From: an uncultured Ruminococcus sp.
Lineage (GTDB): Bacteria; Bacillota; Clostridia; Lachnospirales; Lachnospiraceae
Reading direction: 5' to 3'
Assembly: GCA_900553885.1 (NCBI GenBank)
Contig: USFD01000003.1
Coordinates: 1-64,000 of the forward strand
Length of the DNA: 64,000 nt
Below the pieces are notes generated by a model that was given only the letters and a program-made list of their open reading frames with translations, ran no database searches and had not been told where the DNA came from. Below are positions 8,844 to 17,244 of the stretch, piece after piece (positions within the stretch are counted from its first letter, which is position 1; each line of letters starts with the position of its first letter). The translations under genes and the position numbers were made by a program.

Positions 8844-9431
8844 TCAAAGAGCAATTTCCCGAATGCTCTTTCCGGTTAAAAATTCATTTACCGCACAGTT
8901 CTTCGCACGGTCATACTCCTTGAAAGTCATTCTCGCACAGGCAAGATCACTGTACACTTTCCAGTATCCGATCATCAGATATTTTCTCCCCTGGTTTTCA
9001 ATAAATCCTCTCACATCCTCAATCGGATATCCGAGAAATGCACCAATTTCATGGGGAAATCCCATTCCTCTTTCAGAGCAGTCCCGGACTCTGGCAGACA
9101 GACGGCAAAGCATTTCGCTTAGCTTCATGCCCCCGTATCCGTACTCTCTTAAAAGTGTGTGGACTTCTGTTCCGGACAGATACTGTTCCATCTGCCCCGG
9201 CCTGTAAAAAAGAACCAGACATCTCTCATCTGAGCCGGAAAGCATGTGCCAGGCAATGTTCCTGCCGCAGAACAGTTCAGACAGAGTATCGTACAGTTCT
9301 GCGTCCATTGTAATAACACAGGATACTTTCAGTCCCTTTAAAAAGGGCGCGCACTGCAGCGCAATCTGAAATCCAAGACGGATTCTCTGATTCCGGTTTT
9401 TCAGATAATATGATAAGACTTCTTTTGGCAT
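8844..9431 (-). CDS. DUF3793 family protein
   Basis: A 195-residue protein of unknown function. I recognise the family by its overall pattern: an N-terminal RIRLGFQIALQCAPFLKG-like block, a central YGGMKLSEMLCRLSARV stretch and FPHEIGAFLGYPIEDVRGFI. In clostridia such proteins commonly sit next to flavodoxin or iron-transport genes, as here. The start at 9431 has AGGAGG 5 bases upstream; the in-frame ATG at 9482 would lie inside the promoter. It is co-transcribed with the flavodoxin and lies directly behind a Fur-like box, suggesting a role in iron limitation or redox. Confidence 0.82.
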   Translation of the reverse strand: MPKEVLSYYLKNRNQRIRLGFQIALQCAPFLKGLKVSCVITMDAELYDTLSELFCGRNIAWHMLSGSDERCLVLFYRPGQMEQYLSGTEVHTLLREYGYGGMKLSEMLCRLSARVRDCSERGMGFPHEIGAFLGYPIEDVRGFIENQGRKYLMIGYWKVYSDLACARMTFKEYDRAKNCAVNEFLTGKSIREIAL

Positions 9432-9448
9432 GATTTCCTCCTGTATTT

Positions 9449-9463
9449 TGAGAATGATTTTCA
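9449..9463. promoter_or_regulatory. Fur box before DUF3793-flavodoxin
   Basis: TGAGAATGATTTTCA matches the 7-1-7 Fur consensus TGATAATnATTATCA at 12 of 14 defined positions. It lies just downstream of the -10 element and ends 17 bases before the start codon, so binding would block early transcription. Confidence 0.82.
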
Positions 9464-9472
9464 ATTTACTCA

Positions 9473-9501
9473 ATACTATCATACTTCCTCTGCGATTTCA
9501 A
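9473..9501 (-). promoter_or_regulatory. promoter of DUF3793-flavodoxin
   Basis: Minus strand TTGAAA (9496-9501), 17 bases, TAGTAT (9473-9478). The Fur box begins 9 bases downstream of the -10 element. Confidence 0.7.
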
Positions 9502-9641
9502 TATCGATTTTGAAAACTTTTCTCATTTTCCCTTCTTTTGCTTCCGAATGCCGGATTTTCAGGAAATCTTCCGGACGGAACTTCCTGTCAGCCGTCCTAT
9601 GTTATTTTCACCAACATTTTTCTTTTTTATCCTTTTTTTAG

Positions 9642-9670
9642 TTGTTCCTCCGTAGGCTTTAGTGTATAAT
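9642..9670 (+). promoter_or_regulatory. promoter of the small P-loop gene
   Basis: TTGTTC (9642-9647), 17 bases, TATAAT (9665-9670). A GGAGAG ribosome binding site follows at 9720-9725. Confidence 0.75.
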
Positions 9671-9732
9671 GATTTTAGATATTTGAGAGGTGAAAAGTCT
9701 CAAACAATACATACATAAAGGAGAGATTCGCC

Positions 9733-10155
9733 ATGGTAAATTTAATAACAGGCCCGAGAGGCAGCGGAAAAACACAGCAAATGATTGATCTTGCAAACGA
9801 AAAGGTGAAAACTTCCAATGGAAACGTCGTATTCATCAAAAAAAGCCACAAGGATACATACACGGTAGATTTTAATATCCGCGCAATCCGTATGGCAGAT
9901 TATCCTGATATTCTCACCCTTGAAGAGTTCGTAGGATTCCTGTACGGCATGGTAGCCGGCAACCACGATATCGAAACGATTTTTATTGACAGCGTTCTGA
10001 AACAGGCTAACATTACACTGGAGAGCCTTCCTGTTTTCCTTCAGAAACTGAATAAAATTTCCTCTGAAAACAATATAGATTTCTATCTCAGCATCGGCGC
10101 TGACAAGAAAGATATTCCGAATATAGATTCCTCTGATTATAACGTAATCAGCTGA
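9733..10155 (+). CDS. small P-loop protein of unknown function
   Basis: A 140-residue soluble protein. The N-terminus has a clear Walker A motif, GPRGSGKTQQM at residues 7-17, and a hydrophobic strand ending in Asp (TIFIDSV, about residues 81-87) could serve as Walker B. No other ATPase signature is visible and the protein is far shorter than most P-loop families. Similar short proteins occur in clostridial genomes, often with generic names. The gene is monocistronic, with its own promoter and a strong terminator, and stands between divergent iron-response genes and the potassium-uptake operon. Function unknown; NTP binding is the only inference I would make. Confidence 0.8.
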   Translation: MVNLITGPRGSGKTQQMIDLANEKVKTSNGNVVFIKKSHKDTYTVDFNIRAIRMADYPDILTLEEFVGFLYGMVAGNHDIETIFIDSVLKQANITLESLPVFLQKLNKISSENNIDFYLSIGADKKDIPNIDSSDYNVIS

Positions 10156-10169
10156 ATTTAAAAGCAGAA

Positions 10170-10222
10170 GAAAGCCATCAGCAATCTGTTTTCACCGCAG
10201 ATAACTGATGGCTTTCTTTTTC
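10170..10222. terminator. terminator between the P-loop gene and the trk operon end
   Basis: GAAAGCCATCAG (10170-10181) pairs with CTGATGGCTTTC (10205-10216), followed by TTTTT on the plus strand. The minus-strand tail is also T-rich, so it may serve both converging units. Confidence 0.88.
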
Positions 10223-10243
10223 TCCGTCTGACCGGCGCGCCGT

Positions 10244-11917
10244 CTATACCGCGCCGTCACCCGCATTCTGTTCCGCACTCTCCTTCGGTTTTTCCACACC
10301 GTTCAGAGACAGCACGGTATTTGTCTTTTCTCCTTTTCTGTACTCAATGGTTACTTCGTCCCCCACATCATACCGGATAATATCTATAAAATCCGTCACG
10401 GGAATATCGAAAATATCTTCCGAACCTTCGACCATAATATAGTAATGGGAATTTCCATCCACGACGCCCTGAGCGATCTTTGTAACAGGCGCTTTGACTG
10501 TCAGTATATCGCGGGTATCTTCCTCTGCTTCACTGATGCCGTTTTCATACATCAGGTCCGTATAAGCTTCCTCGCACTTGCTGACAGTGTCTCCAACTGC
10601 CACAATCTGGTATTTCTGCACATTTACCATAGCGTACATCTTTACCAGGCCCGCGTCATCCTTCAGGGCAATGAAATACGTAGGCTCCCCCGAAATATTC
10701 AGAAGCAGCGGAAATGTTGCTTTATACTTCAGATTCTGCACCTGACCTTCCGCCGAAGACATGGCGGAAGCTTCTGTAGCTCCCTCTACTTCATAGAACT
10801 TCGTCTCCATGGTCCGCTGGTTCATCAGAACAAAGCCTACGTTGGACTGGTCTCCCGTAATAGACGTAACACCGGTGTATACCCATACATCATCATCAAT
10901 CGCAAGATAATTATATCCGTCCGTTGTTTTCAGGCAGTCCTTCTGTCCAAACACACTGTTTATAAAGCCATGCTTAAGCGTTCCGTAATAATCATACAGC
11001 TCTACAAGCATATCTGCCGAATAGGCCCGGTCTATCCACTGGGGTACATCTTCTATAGCGTAGTCCTGTGTCTCTCCTGTAATCGCATTGCAGAGAACCA
11101 CACGTCCGATTGTCTCTCCGCCGAACAGGCCGATATTAAATTTTTTCACAGGACAGATCCAGTAAGGCGTTCCTTCTTCATCGATCTCAAAACTTAAATC
11201 ATTAAAAATATACGTGGGATATTTAAACCTGAGATGCCGGTAAATATTCCTGTTAAAATGGTCGCTGGCCGTATATTTCATTCCCTCGTCCAGCTTTACA
11301 AGCTCTGTATTCTGGGTCGCCATATCAATTTTAATATACGCAGGGATCCCCTCGCCGTTATTATTGAACCATTTAATGATATCCGCATATTTCAGAGGCG
11401 ACACCCGGACGGGACGATCCTGATAATTAATCTGAGAATACAGTTCATCCACTTCAAACTGGGATACCATATCAACCATGCTTCCCATCTTCCGGTTTCC
11501 AAGAAGTGTGGCGGAATCCCGGTCAAGGAGCGGAATCTGATCAAAGGATAATTCTTCAATGTCTGTTGTAAACTCCCCTGTCTCCACCTTCATAAGCTGC
11601 TGATATTTCTTCGCATTTACTACAGGCGACGACAGAAGCAGTCCCACAAGAAAAATCAGAACAAGGAGCAGCAGAACTGCCAGAATTCCTTTCAGAACTC
11701 CGGAGTTCTTCAGTTCTTTCAGGTCATAATATTTCAGTTCTTCCTTTTTTACATAGGAAACTGCAAAAAACACTGCAGCGAGCACAACAACTACTATCAG
11801 GAAAATCCAGAAATCCATGGAATGAATGTTCAGCGCCGGAAGCGCCGTATAATAATAAATGCCCAGCGCGCAGAGAATTATAACTGCGGCCAGCAGTCTG
11901 CTCTTTACCTTTTTCAT
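10244..11917 (-). CDS. uncharacterised membrane-anchored protein downstream of trkH
   Basis: A 557-residue protein with three hydrophobic segments near the N-terminus (about residues 7-27, 35-55 and 74-93) followed by about 460 mostly soluble residues, predicted outside the membrane. The soluble part is rich in aromatic and acidic residues with repeated beta-like patterns (for example GYNYLAIDDDVWVYTGV). I do not recognise a family or catalytic motif. It is the third gene of the trkA-trkH operon, 42 bases after trkH, and ends before a terminator. Its place suggests an accessory role in potassium transport or envelope sensing, but that is only inference. Confidence 0.75.
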   Translation of the reverse strand: MKKVKSRLLAAVIILCALGIYYYTALPALNIHSMDFWIFLIVVVVLAAVFFAVSYVKKEELKYYDLKELKNSGVLKGILAVLLLLVLIFLVGLLLSSPVVNAKKYQQLMKVETGEFTTDIEELSFDQIPLLDRDSATLLGNRKMGSMVDMVSQFEVDELYSQINYQDRPVRVSPLKYADIIKWFNNNGEGIPAYIKIDMATQNTELVKLDEGMKYTASDHFNRNIYRHLRFKYPTYIFNDLSFEIDEEGTPYWICPVKKFNIGLFGGETIGRVVLCNAITGETQDYAIEDVPQWIDRAYSADMLVELYDYYGTLKHGFINSVFGQKDCLKTTDGYNYLAIDDDVWVYTGVTSITGDQSNVGFVLMNQRTMETKFYEVEGATEASAMSSAEGQVQNLKYKATFPLLLNISGEPTYFIALKDDAGLVKMYAMVNVQKYQIVAVGDTVSKCEEAYTDLMYENGISEAEEDTRDILTVKAPVTKIAQGVVDGNSHYYIMVEGSEDIFDIPVTDFIDIIRYDVGDEVTIEYRKGEKTNTVLSLNGVEKPKESAEQNAGDGAV

Positions 11918-11959
11918 AAACCTTTTCCTTTCATTTTACTGCTGTCAGAATCTTCTCCT

Positions 11960-13390
11960 TCACAGATCAGGAGACAGGAGCAGAAGATAAGGGAATATCT
12001 CCAGTCTTCCCACCAGCATGTCAAAGCAGAACACCAGCTTTGACAGAGGGGAGAACATATGGAAGTTTTCTACCGGCCCTACTTTGGAGATACCTGGTCC
12101 CACATTGTTTATTGTTGTCAGAACACCGCTGAATGATGTAGCGAAATCAAAATTATCGACGGATACAATCAGAACAGACATAACCAGTATAAAAATGTAT
12201 GCGGCAAAAAATGTATTGATGCCCCGCATTGTATCATTGCTGACTTTTTTCCCGTTGATCTTCACCATGGTAACCACATTCGGATGAAGAATTTTCCTGA
12301 TCTCCTGGCGGATGGATTTGCACAGGATCACAAAACGACAGACCTTGATGCCTCCTCCGGTGGAACCGGCACAGGCTCCGATAAACATAACCGTCAGAAG
12401 GACCACCTTGGATAATTCCGGCCATAGTTCATAATCTGCCGTATAAAATCCCGTTGTCGTGATAACCGAAGCCACCTGGAAAGAAGCATAGCGGAAAGCG
12501 TGAAAAACATTTTCGTATATACTGAGGATATTTATCGTAATGACCGCAACCGCCGCGGCAATAATACCCAGATAAGCTCTCAGTTCTTCATTTTTCAGCA
12601 CACTCTTCCAGTTCTTAAGAAGCAGAAGGAAATACAAGTTAAAATTGATTCCGAACAGAATCATAAACACTGTAATTACGCCGTCTATATACGCGCTGTC
12701 GTAAAAGGCCACGCTGGAATTTCTGTTGGAAAAGCCTCCGGTACCCGCGGTACTGAAGGAATGTACAAGAGCATCATACAGATTCATGCCTCCAAACATC
12801 AGAAGCACTACTTCCGCCGCTGTAAGGACAAAATACATCTGGTACAGAATTTTGGCGGTACTTCTTGCCTTCGGAACAAGTTTGTCAGCCTCAGGGCCCG
12901 GAACTTCCGCGCGCATAAGCGGCATGGCATTCTCATCGTCCAGAGAGGTAACCATCATCACAAACACCAGCACTCCCATGCCTCCGATCCAATGAGTAAA
13001 GCATCTCCAGAAATTAATGCCCATGGGCAGGGATTCTATTTCCTGAAGAATCGTGGAGCCGGTTGTAGTAAAACCGGACACAGTCTCGAAAAACGCATCT
13101 ATATAATTCGGGACAGATCCTGTAATAACAAAAGGAATGGCGCCGAACAGCGACCAGAGGATCCAGGCAAGCCCTACAATGGCAAATCCTTCTTTCCCGT
13201 ATATCCTGCTGTTCTTCGGCTTTTTTCTTCCAAATATAAGGAAGATCACACCCAGAACCGCAGCTACAATCAAAAAGGAGACGCCTGTTTTTTCACCGTA
13301 AATCAGTGACACGAGAGCAGGTATTAAAAGCAGGGCGCCTTCGACGCCCAGCATTTTTCCTAATATATATATGATCATTTTTTTATTCAT
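11960..13390 (-). CDS. trkH: Trk potassium uptake membrane subunit
   Basis: The 476-residue potassium-translocating subunit, with four M1-P-M2 repeats. Selectivity-filter segments are visible as SGFTTTGST (about residue 104), STAGTGGFSN, ITTTGFYTAD and NNVGPG, each with the filter glycine. GACAGSTGGGIKVCR is the typical conserved TrkH/KtrB cytoplasmic-side segment. It is preceded by trkA with a 16-base gap, so the regulator and the pore are made together. An unknown membrane protein follows. Confidence 0.93.
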   Translation of the reverse strand: MNKKMIIYILGKMLGVEGALLLIPALVSLIYGEKTGVSFLIVAAVLGVIFLIFGRKKPKNSRIYGKEGFAIVGLAWILWSLFGAIPFVITGSVPNYIDAFFETVSGFTTTGSTILQEIESLPMGINFWRCFTHWIGGMGVLVFVMMVTSLDDENAMPLMRAEVPGPEADKLVPKARSTAKILYQMYFVLTAAEVVLLMFGGMNLYDALVHSFSTAGTGGFSNRNSSVAFYDSAYIDGVITVFMILFGINFNLYFLLLLKNWKSVLKNEELRAYLGIIAAAVAVITINILSIYENVFHAFRYASFQVASVITTTGFYTADYELWPELSKVVLLTVMFIGACAGSTGGGIKVCRFVILCKSIRQEIRKILHPNVVTMVKINGKKVSNDTMRGINTFFAAYIFILVMSVLIVSVDNFDFATSFSGVLTTINNVGPGISKVGPVENFHMFSPLSKLVFCFDMLVGRLEIFPYLLLLSPDL

Positions 13391-13406
13391 CGCTTCTGCC
13401 TCTCAC

Positions 13407-14765
13407 TTACATCAGAATATCAGCGATATCCTCAACATGAGGTTCCATTGTAACGACAATTACACTGTCGCCTGGTTCAATGCAGTCATCACCGTTTGGA
13501 ATAATAATCTGATTTTTCCTTGCAATACAGGCAATCAGATTATTCGACCTGAGCTGCAGATCCTTAAGCGGAATTCCCGTATACCTGGTCGCGGATTTTA
13601 CGATGAATTCAAGAGCTTCAACCTTGTCTTCTACAAGCTGATACATTGTCTCGACATTGGCGCTTCCCTGAGAATTCTTTCTTGCCCTCACATAGCTTAA
13701 AATGGAGTCCGCCGTGGCAGCTTTTGCCGAGACAACACTATCTATGCCGAAATCCTCGACAATATGCGCCCGCCTGTCTTCGTTGATTTTTGTAATAATC
13801 TTTCCGATCCCCTGTTTCTTGGCAAAAAGAGATACAATGATATTCTCCTCATCCATTCCGGTCAGAGCCACAAAGGCATCCGCCGCATCTGCTCCCTCTT
13901 CAATCAGGAGGTCGTGATCCGTAGCATCTCCCTGAATGATAACCGCCCTGGGAAGAAGTTCGCACAGCTCCTCGCAGCGGGCTTCATTTCTCTCTATGAT
14001 CTTTACCTGCATCCCAAGGGCACAGAGCTGTTTTGACAGGTAGTATGCCACTCTTCCTCCGCCACAGATAATCACTTTTCTGATCTTTTCCTTATGATTG
14101 CCGTGCATTTTGAAAAAGCGCTCAATCTCCGCATGTGACGCGGTAATATGAAGCCGGTCTCCGGGGCGGAGCACATAATAACCGTCCGGAATAATCACTT
14201 CATCTCCATGCTCTACGGCACATACGAGCACCTGAACCTGGAATCTGTCATACATTTCCGCAAGAGACCTGCCCACCAGCCTGCTCTGAGCGCACACCGG
14301 AAATTCGATCAGCTCCACTCTTCCTTTTACAAATGTCTCAATTTTACTGGCATCCGGAAACAGCAGCAGCCGGCTGATCTCATTTGCTACGATCAGCTCC
14401 GGATTAACCGCCATGCTCAGATGAAGATCTTCTTTGAGAAATCCGATCTGTCTGTAATAAACAGGATTTCTCACCCGGGCAATCGTATGCCTCGCTCCCA
14501 GCCTTCTTGCGATCAGACAGCTGAGCATATTGCATTCATCTGCTGATGTACATGCGATTACAAGATCAGCGTGAGGCACATCTGCCTGCTTCTGAACCTC
14601 TGCGTCTGCCCCGTTTCCGGCTACGCAGGAGATGTCCAGACGGTCAATGGCAAATCTGAGTTTCTTTTCATTGCTGTCAATCAATACCACATCATAGTTT
14701 TCAACGGACAGCTGTTTTGCCAGCTTATACCCCACTTTTCCGTCACCAATAATAACTATTTTCAT
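13407..14765 (-). CDS. trkA: Trk potassium uptake regulator, two RCK domains
   Basis: A 452-residue cytoplasmic NAD(H)-binding gating subunit of the Trk channel. It contains two RCK-N/RCK-C tandems: the first Rossmann motif is GDGKVG (residues 7-12) with acidic IDSN about 23 residues later; the second begins VIICGGGRVAYYL near residue 230. Both halves end in RCK-C ligand-binding domains. The ATG at 14765 has GAGGG upstream. It is first in the operon trkA-trkH-unknown, and its promoter at 14809-14837 is near consensus. No c-di-AMP riboswitch was seen in the short leader. Confidence 0.94.
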   Translation of the reverse strand: MKIVIIGDGKVGYKLAKQLSVENYDVVLIDSNEKKLRFAIDRLDISCVAGNGADAEVQKQADVPHADLVIACTSADECNMLSCLIARRLGARHTIARVRNPVYYRQIGFLKEDLHLSMAVNPELIVANEISRLLLFPDASKIETFVKGRVELIEFPVCAQSRLVGRSLAEMYDRFQVQVLVCAVEHGDEVIIPDGYYVLRPGDRLHITASHAEIERFFKMHGNHKEKIRKVIICGGGRVAYYLSKQLCALGMQVKIIERNEARCEELCELLPRAVIIQGDATDHDLLIEEGADAADAFVALTGMDEENIIVSLFAKKQGIGKIITKINEDRRAHIVEDFGIDSVVSAKAATADSILSYVRARKNSQGSANVETMYQLVEDKVEALEFIVKSATRYTGIPLKDLQLRSNNLIACIARKNQIIIPNGDDCIEPGDSVIVVTMEPHVEDIADILM

Positions 14766-14808
14766 TTCTTTTCCCTCGGTATTTTATTTGTTCATTTATA
14801 GCAGAGCA

Positions 14809-14837
14809 ATTATAGCACCATTGATATCAAAGTACAA
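14809..14837 (-). promoter_or_regulatory. trkA promoter
   Basis: Minus strand TTGTAC (14832-14837), 17 bases, TATAAT (14809-14814). Confidence 0.8.
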
Positions 14838-14874
14838 TATAAACCATATTTTCTTAACAAATGAAGAATTGAAA

Positions 14875-14907
14875 AGAAGGGGCATACAGCTTTTCACTGC
14901 ATGCCCC
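14875..14907 (-). terminator. terminator of the EF-G-like gene
   Basis: Minus strand GGGGCATGCAG pairs with CTGTATGCCCC, then TTCTTTTC. Confidence 0.8.
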
Positions 14908-14921
14908 GGGACAGTTTATCT

Positions 14922-16997
14922 TTATTCTTCTGCCGCTCTTGCCGCAATCTCCTTTTCCTGCACATCGGAAGGAGCCTGCTCATACCTTGAGAATTTAAAC
15001 TCATAGATTCCCCGTCCGCCTGTCATGGAACGAAGTACAGTGCAGTAGCCGAACAGACCTGTCATAGGAATATCCGCCTCAATCACCTGTTTGCCTCCGG
15101 CAACCGGCGTCATGCCAAGGACACGACCGCGTCTCTTATTCAGATCGCCCATAACATCTCCGGTATAATCGTCCGGAACTGTCACCTTCACAGATGCGAT
15201 GGGCTCAAGAAGAACCGGCGACGCCTCCATAAATCCTTTCTTAAACGCCTGGATTGTAGCTGTCTTGAATGCCATCTCAGATGAATCAACCGGGTGATAG
15301 GATCCGTCGTATAAGGTAGCTTTCACACCTACTACCGGATATCCCGCAAGAGGTCCCTTCAGTACAGACTCCTGGAGTCCTTTTTCGACTGCCGGGAAGT
15401 AGTTCTTCGGAACCGCGCCGCCTACCACGCACTCTTCGAATACATACGGCGTCTCAAGATCTCCGGAAGGTTCAAATTTCATCTTAACATGACCGTACTG
15501 TCCATGTCCGCCGGACTGTTTCTTGTACTTGGTATCCACATCTGAATTTTTGCGGATTGTCTCGCGGAATGCGACCTTCGGCGTCTCAAGAGTAATCTCA
15601 ACTTTATATCTGGCTGCCAGTTTGCTTGCCACGATCTCCAGATGCTGATCACCCATGCCGTAGAGAAGCGTCTGTCTGTTCTCACTGTCATTTACAGCCT
15701 TCAGTGTAACGTCCTCTGCGGTCATCCTTGCCAGGGCCTGGGATACTTTATCCTCATCCCCTTTGTTCTTTACCTTGTATCTCATGTATGTATATGGAAC
15801 GGAATAGTCTGTTCTGGCATATGTTACCTGAGTCGCTTTTGTAGAAAGCGTATCGCCGGTACGTGTATTAGTAAGTTTTGCGATCGCTCCGATATCGCCG
15901 GCAAACAGCTCCGGTACTTCCGACGGCTTATTGCCGCACATGGTATAAAGTTTTCCCGGCTTCTCCTCAGCATCCGTATCGGCGTTATAAAGAATATCAT
16001 CCCCTTTGAGCACTCCCGAGCATACCTTTACGAAGGAATACTTTCCGATAAAGGGATCTACCATTGTCTTGAATACATATGCTGTCTTCGCTTTCGCGAA
16101 ATCATAGTTTGCCTCGAAGATATCATTTGTCGTACGGTTGATGCCTGCGCAGGTTCTCTTATCCGGGCTGGGGAAGAATCTTACAATGTCAGACAGAAGG
16201 TTGGCAACGCCCTGGGCCTGAATATTGGATCCCATGGCAACCGGCACGATATCTCCGTCCATAACTTCCGTACGCATGGCGGAACGGATCTCCTCCACAG
16301 AGAATTCTTCGCCGTTGAAATATCTTTCCATGAATTCTTCACTTGTCTCGGCAACCGCCTCCATAAGAGAATCTCTCAGGATCTCCAGATTGGGTTTACA
16401 GTAATCCGGGATCTCGCACTCTTCTCTCTGGCCGATTCCCGTATATCTGCGCCCCGCGTTTTTAATTACGTTGATATAGCCTACCAGTTTCTCATTCTCG
16501 CGGATCGGCTGGAAATGAGGCGCAATCTTCTTGCCGTATCTTGCCGTCAGATCTTCCACTACCTGGCGGAAGCTGGCATCGTCCACATCCATCTCCGTCA
16601 CATAGATCATTCTCGGAAGATTGTATTTATCGCAAAGCTCCCAGGCCTTCTCTGTTCCCACCTGAACGCCTGCTTTTCCGGATACAACAATAACCGCTGC
16701 ATCCGCCGCACTGACTGCTTCCTCTACTTCGCCGACAAAGTCGAAATATCCCGGCGTATCAAGAATATTGATTTTTGCTTTTTCCCACTCTATCGGAATC
16801 AGACTTGTGCTGATCGAAAATCCACGCTTCTGCTCCTCTTTATCAAAATCACTGACCGTACTGGAATCCGTAACTTTTCCCATACGGTTTGTGGCACCTG
16901 ATACGTACAGCATTGCCTCCACAAGACTTGTCTTGCCGCTTCCGCCGTGTCCAAGCAATACCACGTTTCTGATTTCGTCTGTTCTGTAAACCTTCAT
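14922..16997 (-). CDS. elongation factor G-like GTPase (EF-G paralogue)
   Basis: A 691-residue translational GTPase. The G1 loop is GHGGSGKTS, G3 is DTPGYFDF and G4 reads TEMD in place of NKxD. The full set of EF-G domains follows, with domain IV HYGHVKM-like FGQYGHV (GGHGQYGHVK) and domain V. Canonical EF-G has DTPGH, where the His is needed for ribosome-stimulated hydrolysis; here it is Tyr, as in the EF-G-like subfamily that includes second EF-G copies of Thermus and other bacteria. It is therefore unlikely to be the main fusA. The ATG at 16997 has AAGGAGG 7 bases upstream. The gene is alone, with its own promoter and terminator. Confidence 0.88.
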   Translation of the reverse strand: MKVYRTDEIRNVVLLGHGGSGKTSLVEAMLYVSGATNRMGKVTDSSTVSDFDKEEQKRGFSISTSLIPIEWEKAKINILDTPGYFDFVGEVEEAVSAADAAVIVVSGKAGVQVGTEKAWELCDKYNLPRMIYVTEMDVDDASFRQVVEDLTARYGKKIAPHFQPIRENEKLVGYINVIKNAGRRYTGIGQREECEIPDYCKPNLEILRDSLMEAVAETSEEFMERYFNGEEFSVEEIRSAMRTEVMDGDIVPVAMGSNIQAQGVANLLSDIVRFFPSPDKRTCAGINRTTNDIFEANYDFAKAKTAYVFKTMVDPFIGKYSFVKVCSGVLKGDDILYNADTDAEEKPGKLYTMCGNKPSEVPELFAGDIGAIAKLTNTRTGDTLSTKATQVTYARTDYSVPYTYMRYKVKNKGDEDKVSQALARMTAEDVTLKAVNDSENRQTLLYGMGDQHLEIVASKLAARYKVEITLETPKVAFRETIRKNSDVDTKYKKQSGGHGQYGHVKMKFEPSGDLETPYVFEECVVGGAVPKNYFPAVEKGLQESVLKGPLAGYPVVGVKATLYDGSYHPVDSSEMAFKTATIQAFKKGFMEASPVLLEPIASVKVTVPDDYTGDVMGDLNKRRGRVLGMTPVAGGKQVIEADIPMTGLFGYCTVLRSMTGGRGIYEFKFSRYEQAPSDVQEKEIAARAAEE

Positions 16998-17066
16998 GCT
17001 GCTGCCTCCTTGTATGTAGTTATTCTGCACACCCGGATCCTCTTCGAGCATGCACATCATGGGTAC

Positions 17067-17095
17067 ATTGTACTAAAAATTCGCGATAAATACAA
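17067..17095 (-). promoter_or_regulatory. promoter of the EF-G-like gene
   Basis: Minus strand TTGTAT (17090-17095), 17 bases, TACAAT (17067-17072). Confidence 0.75.
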
Positions 17096-17131
17096 CTCTT
17101 TTATGAATTTTTCACATAACTAATGCATTTA

Positions 17132-17160
17132 TTTACTTTTATAAGGCAAAGTGTTAAAAT
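17132..17160 (+). promoter_or_regulatory. possible tyrA-aroA promoter
   Basis: TTTACT (17132-17137), 17 bases, TAAAAT (17155-17160). An inverted repeat CTGCAG ... CTGCAG (17185-17190, 17201-17206) lies in the leader. Confidence 0.5.
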
Positions 17161-17244
17161 ATTTTTAGTTATGCCAAAATCAGTCTGCAGTATTTTTGCG
17201 CTGCAGAACTGTTATATTTATATTGAAAGGATTTTAAAGATACC

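Noticed and set aside
15642..16901. 419-residue plus-strand frame
   Set aside because: It lies wholly antisense to the EF-G-like gene, has no ribosome binding site and no recognisable motif.
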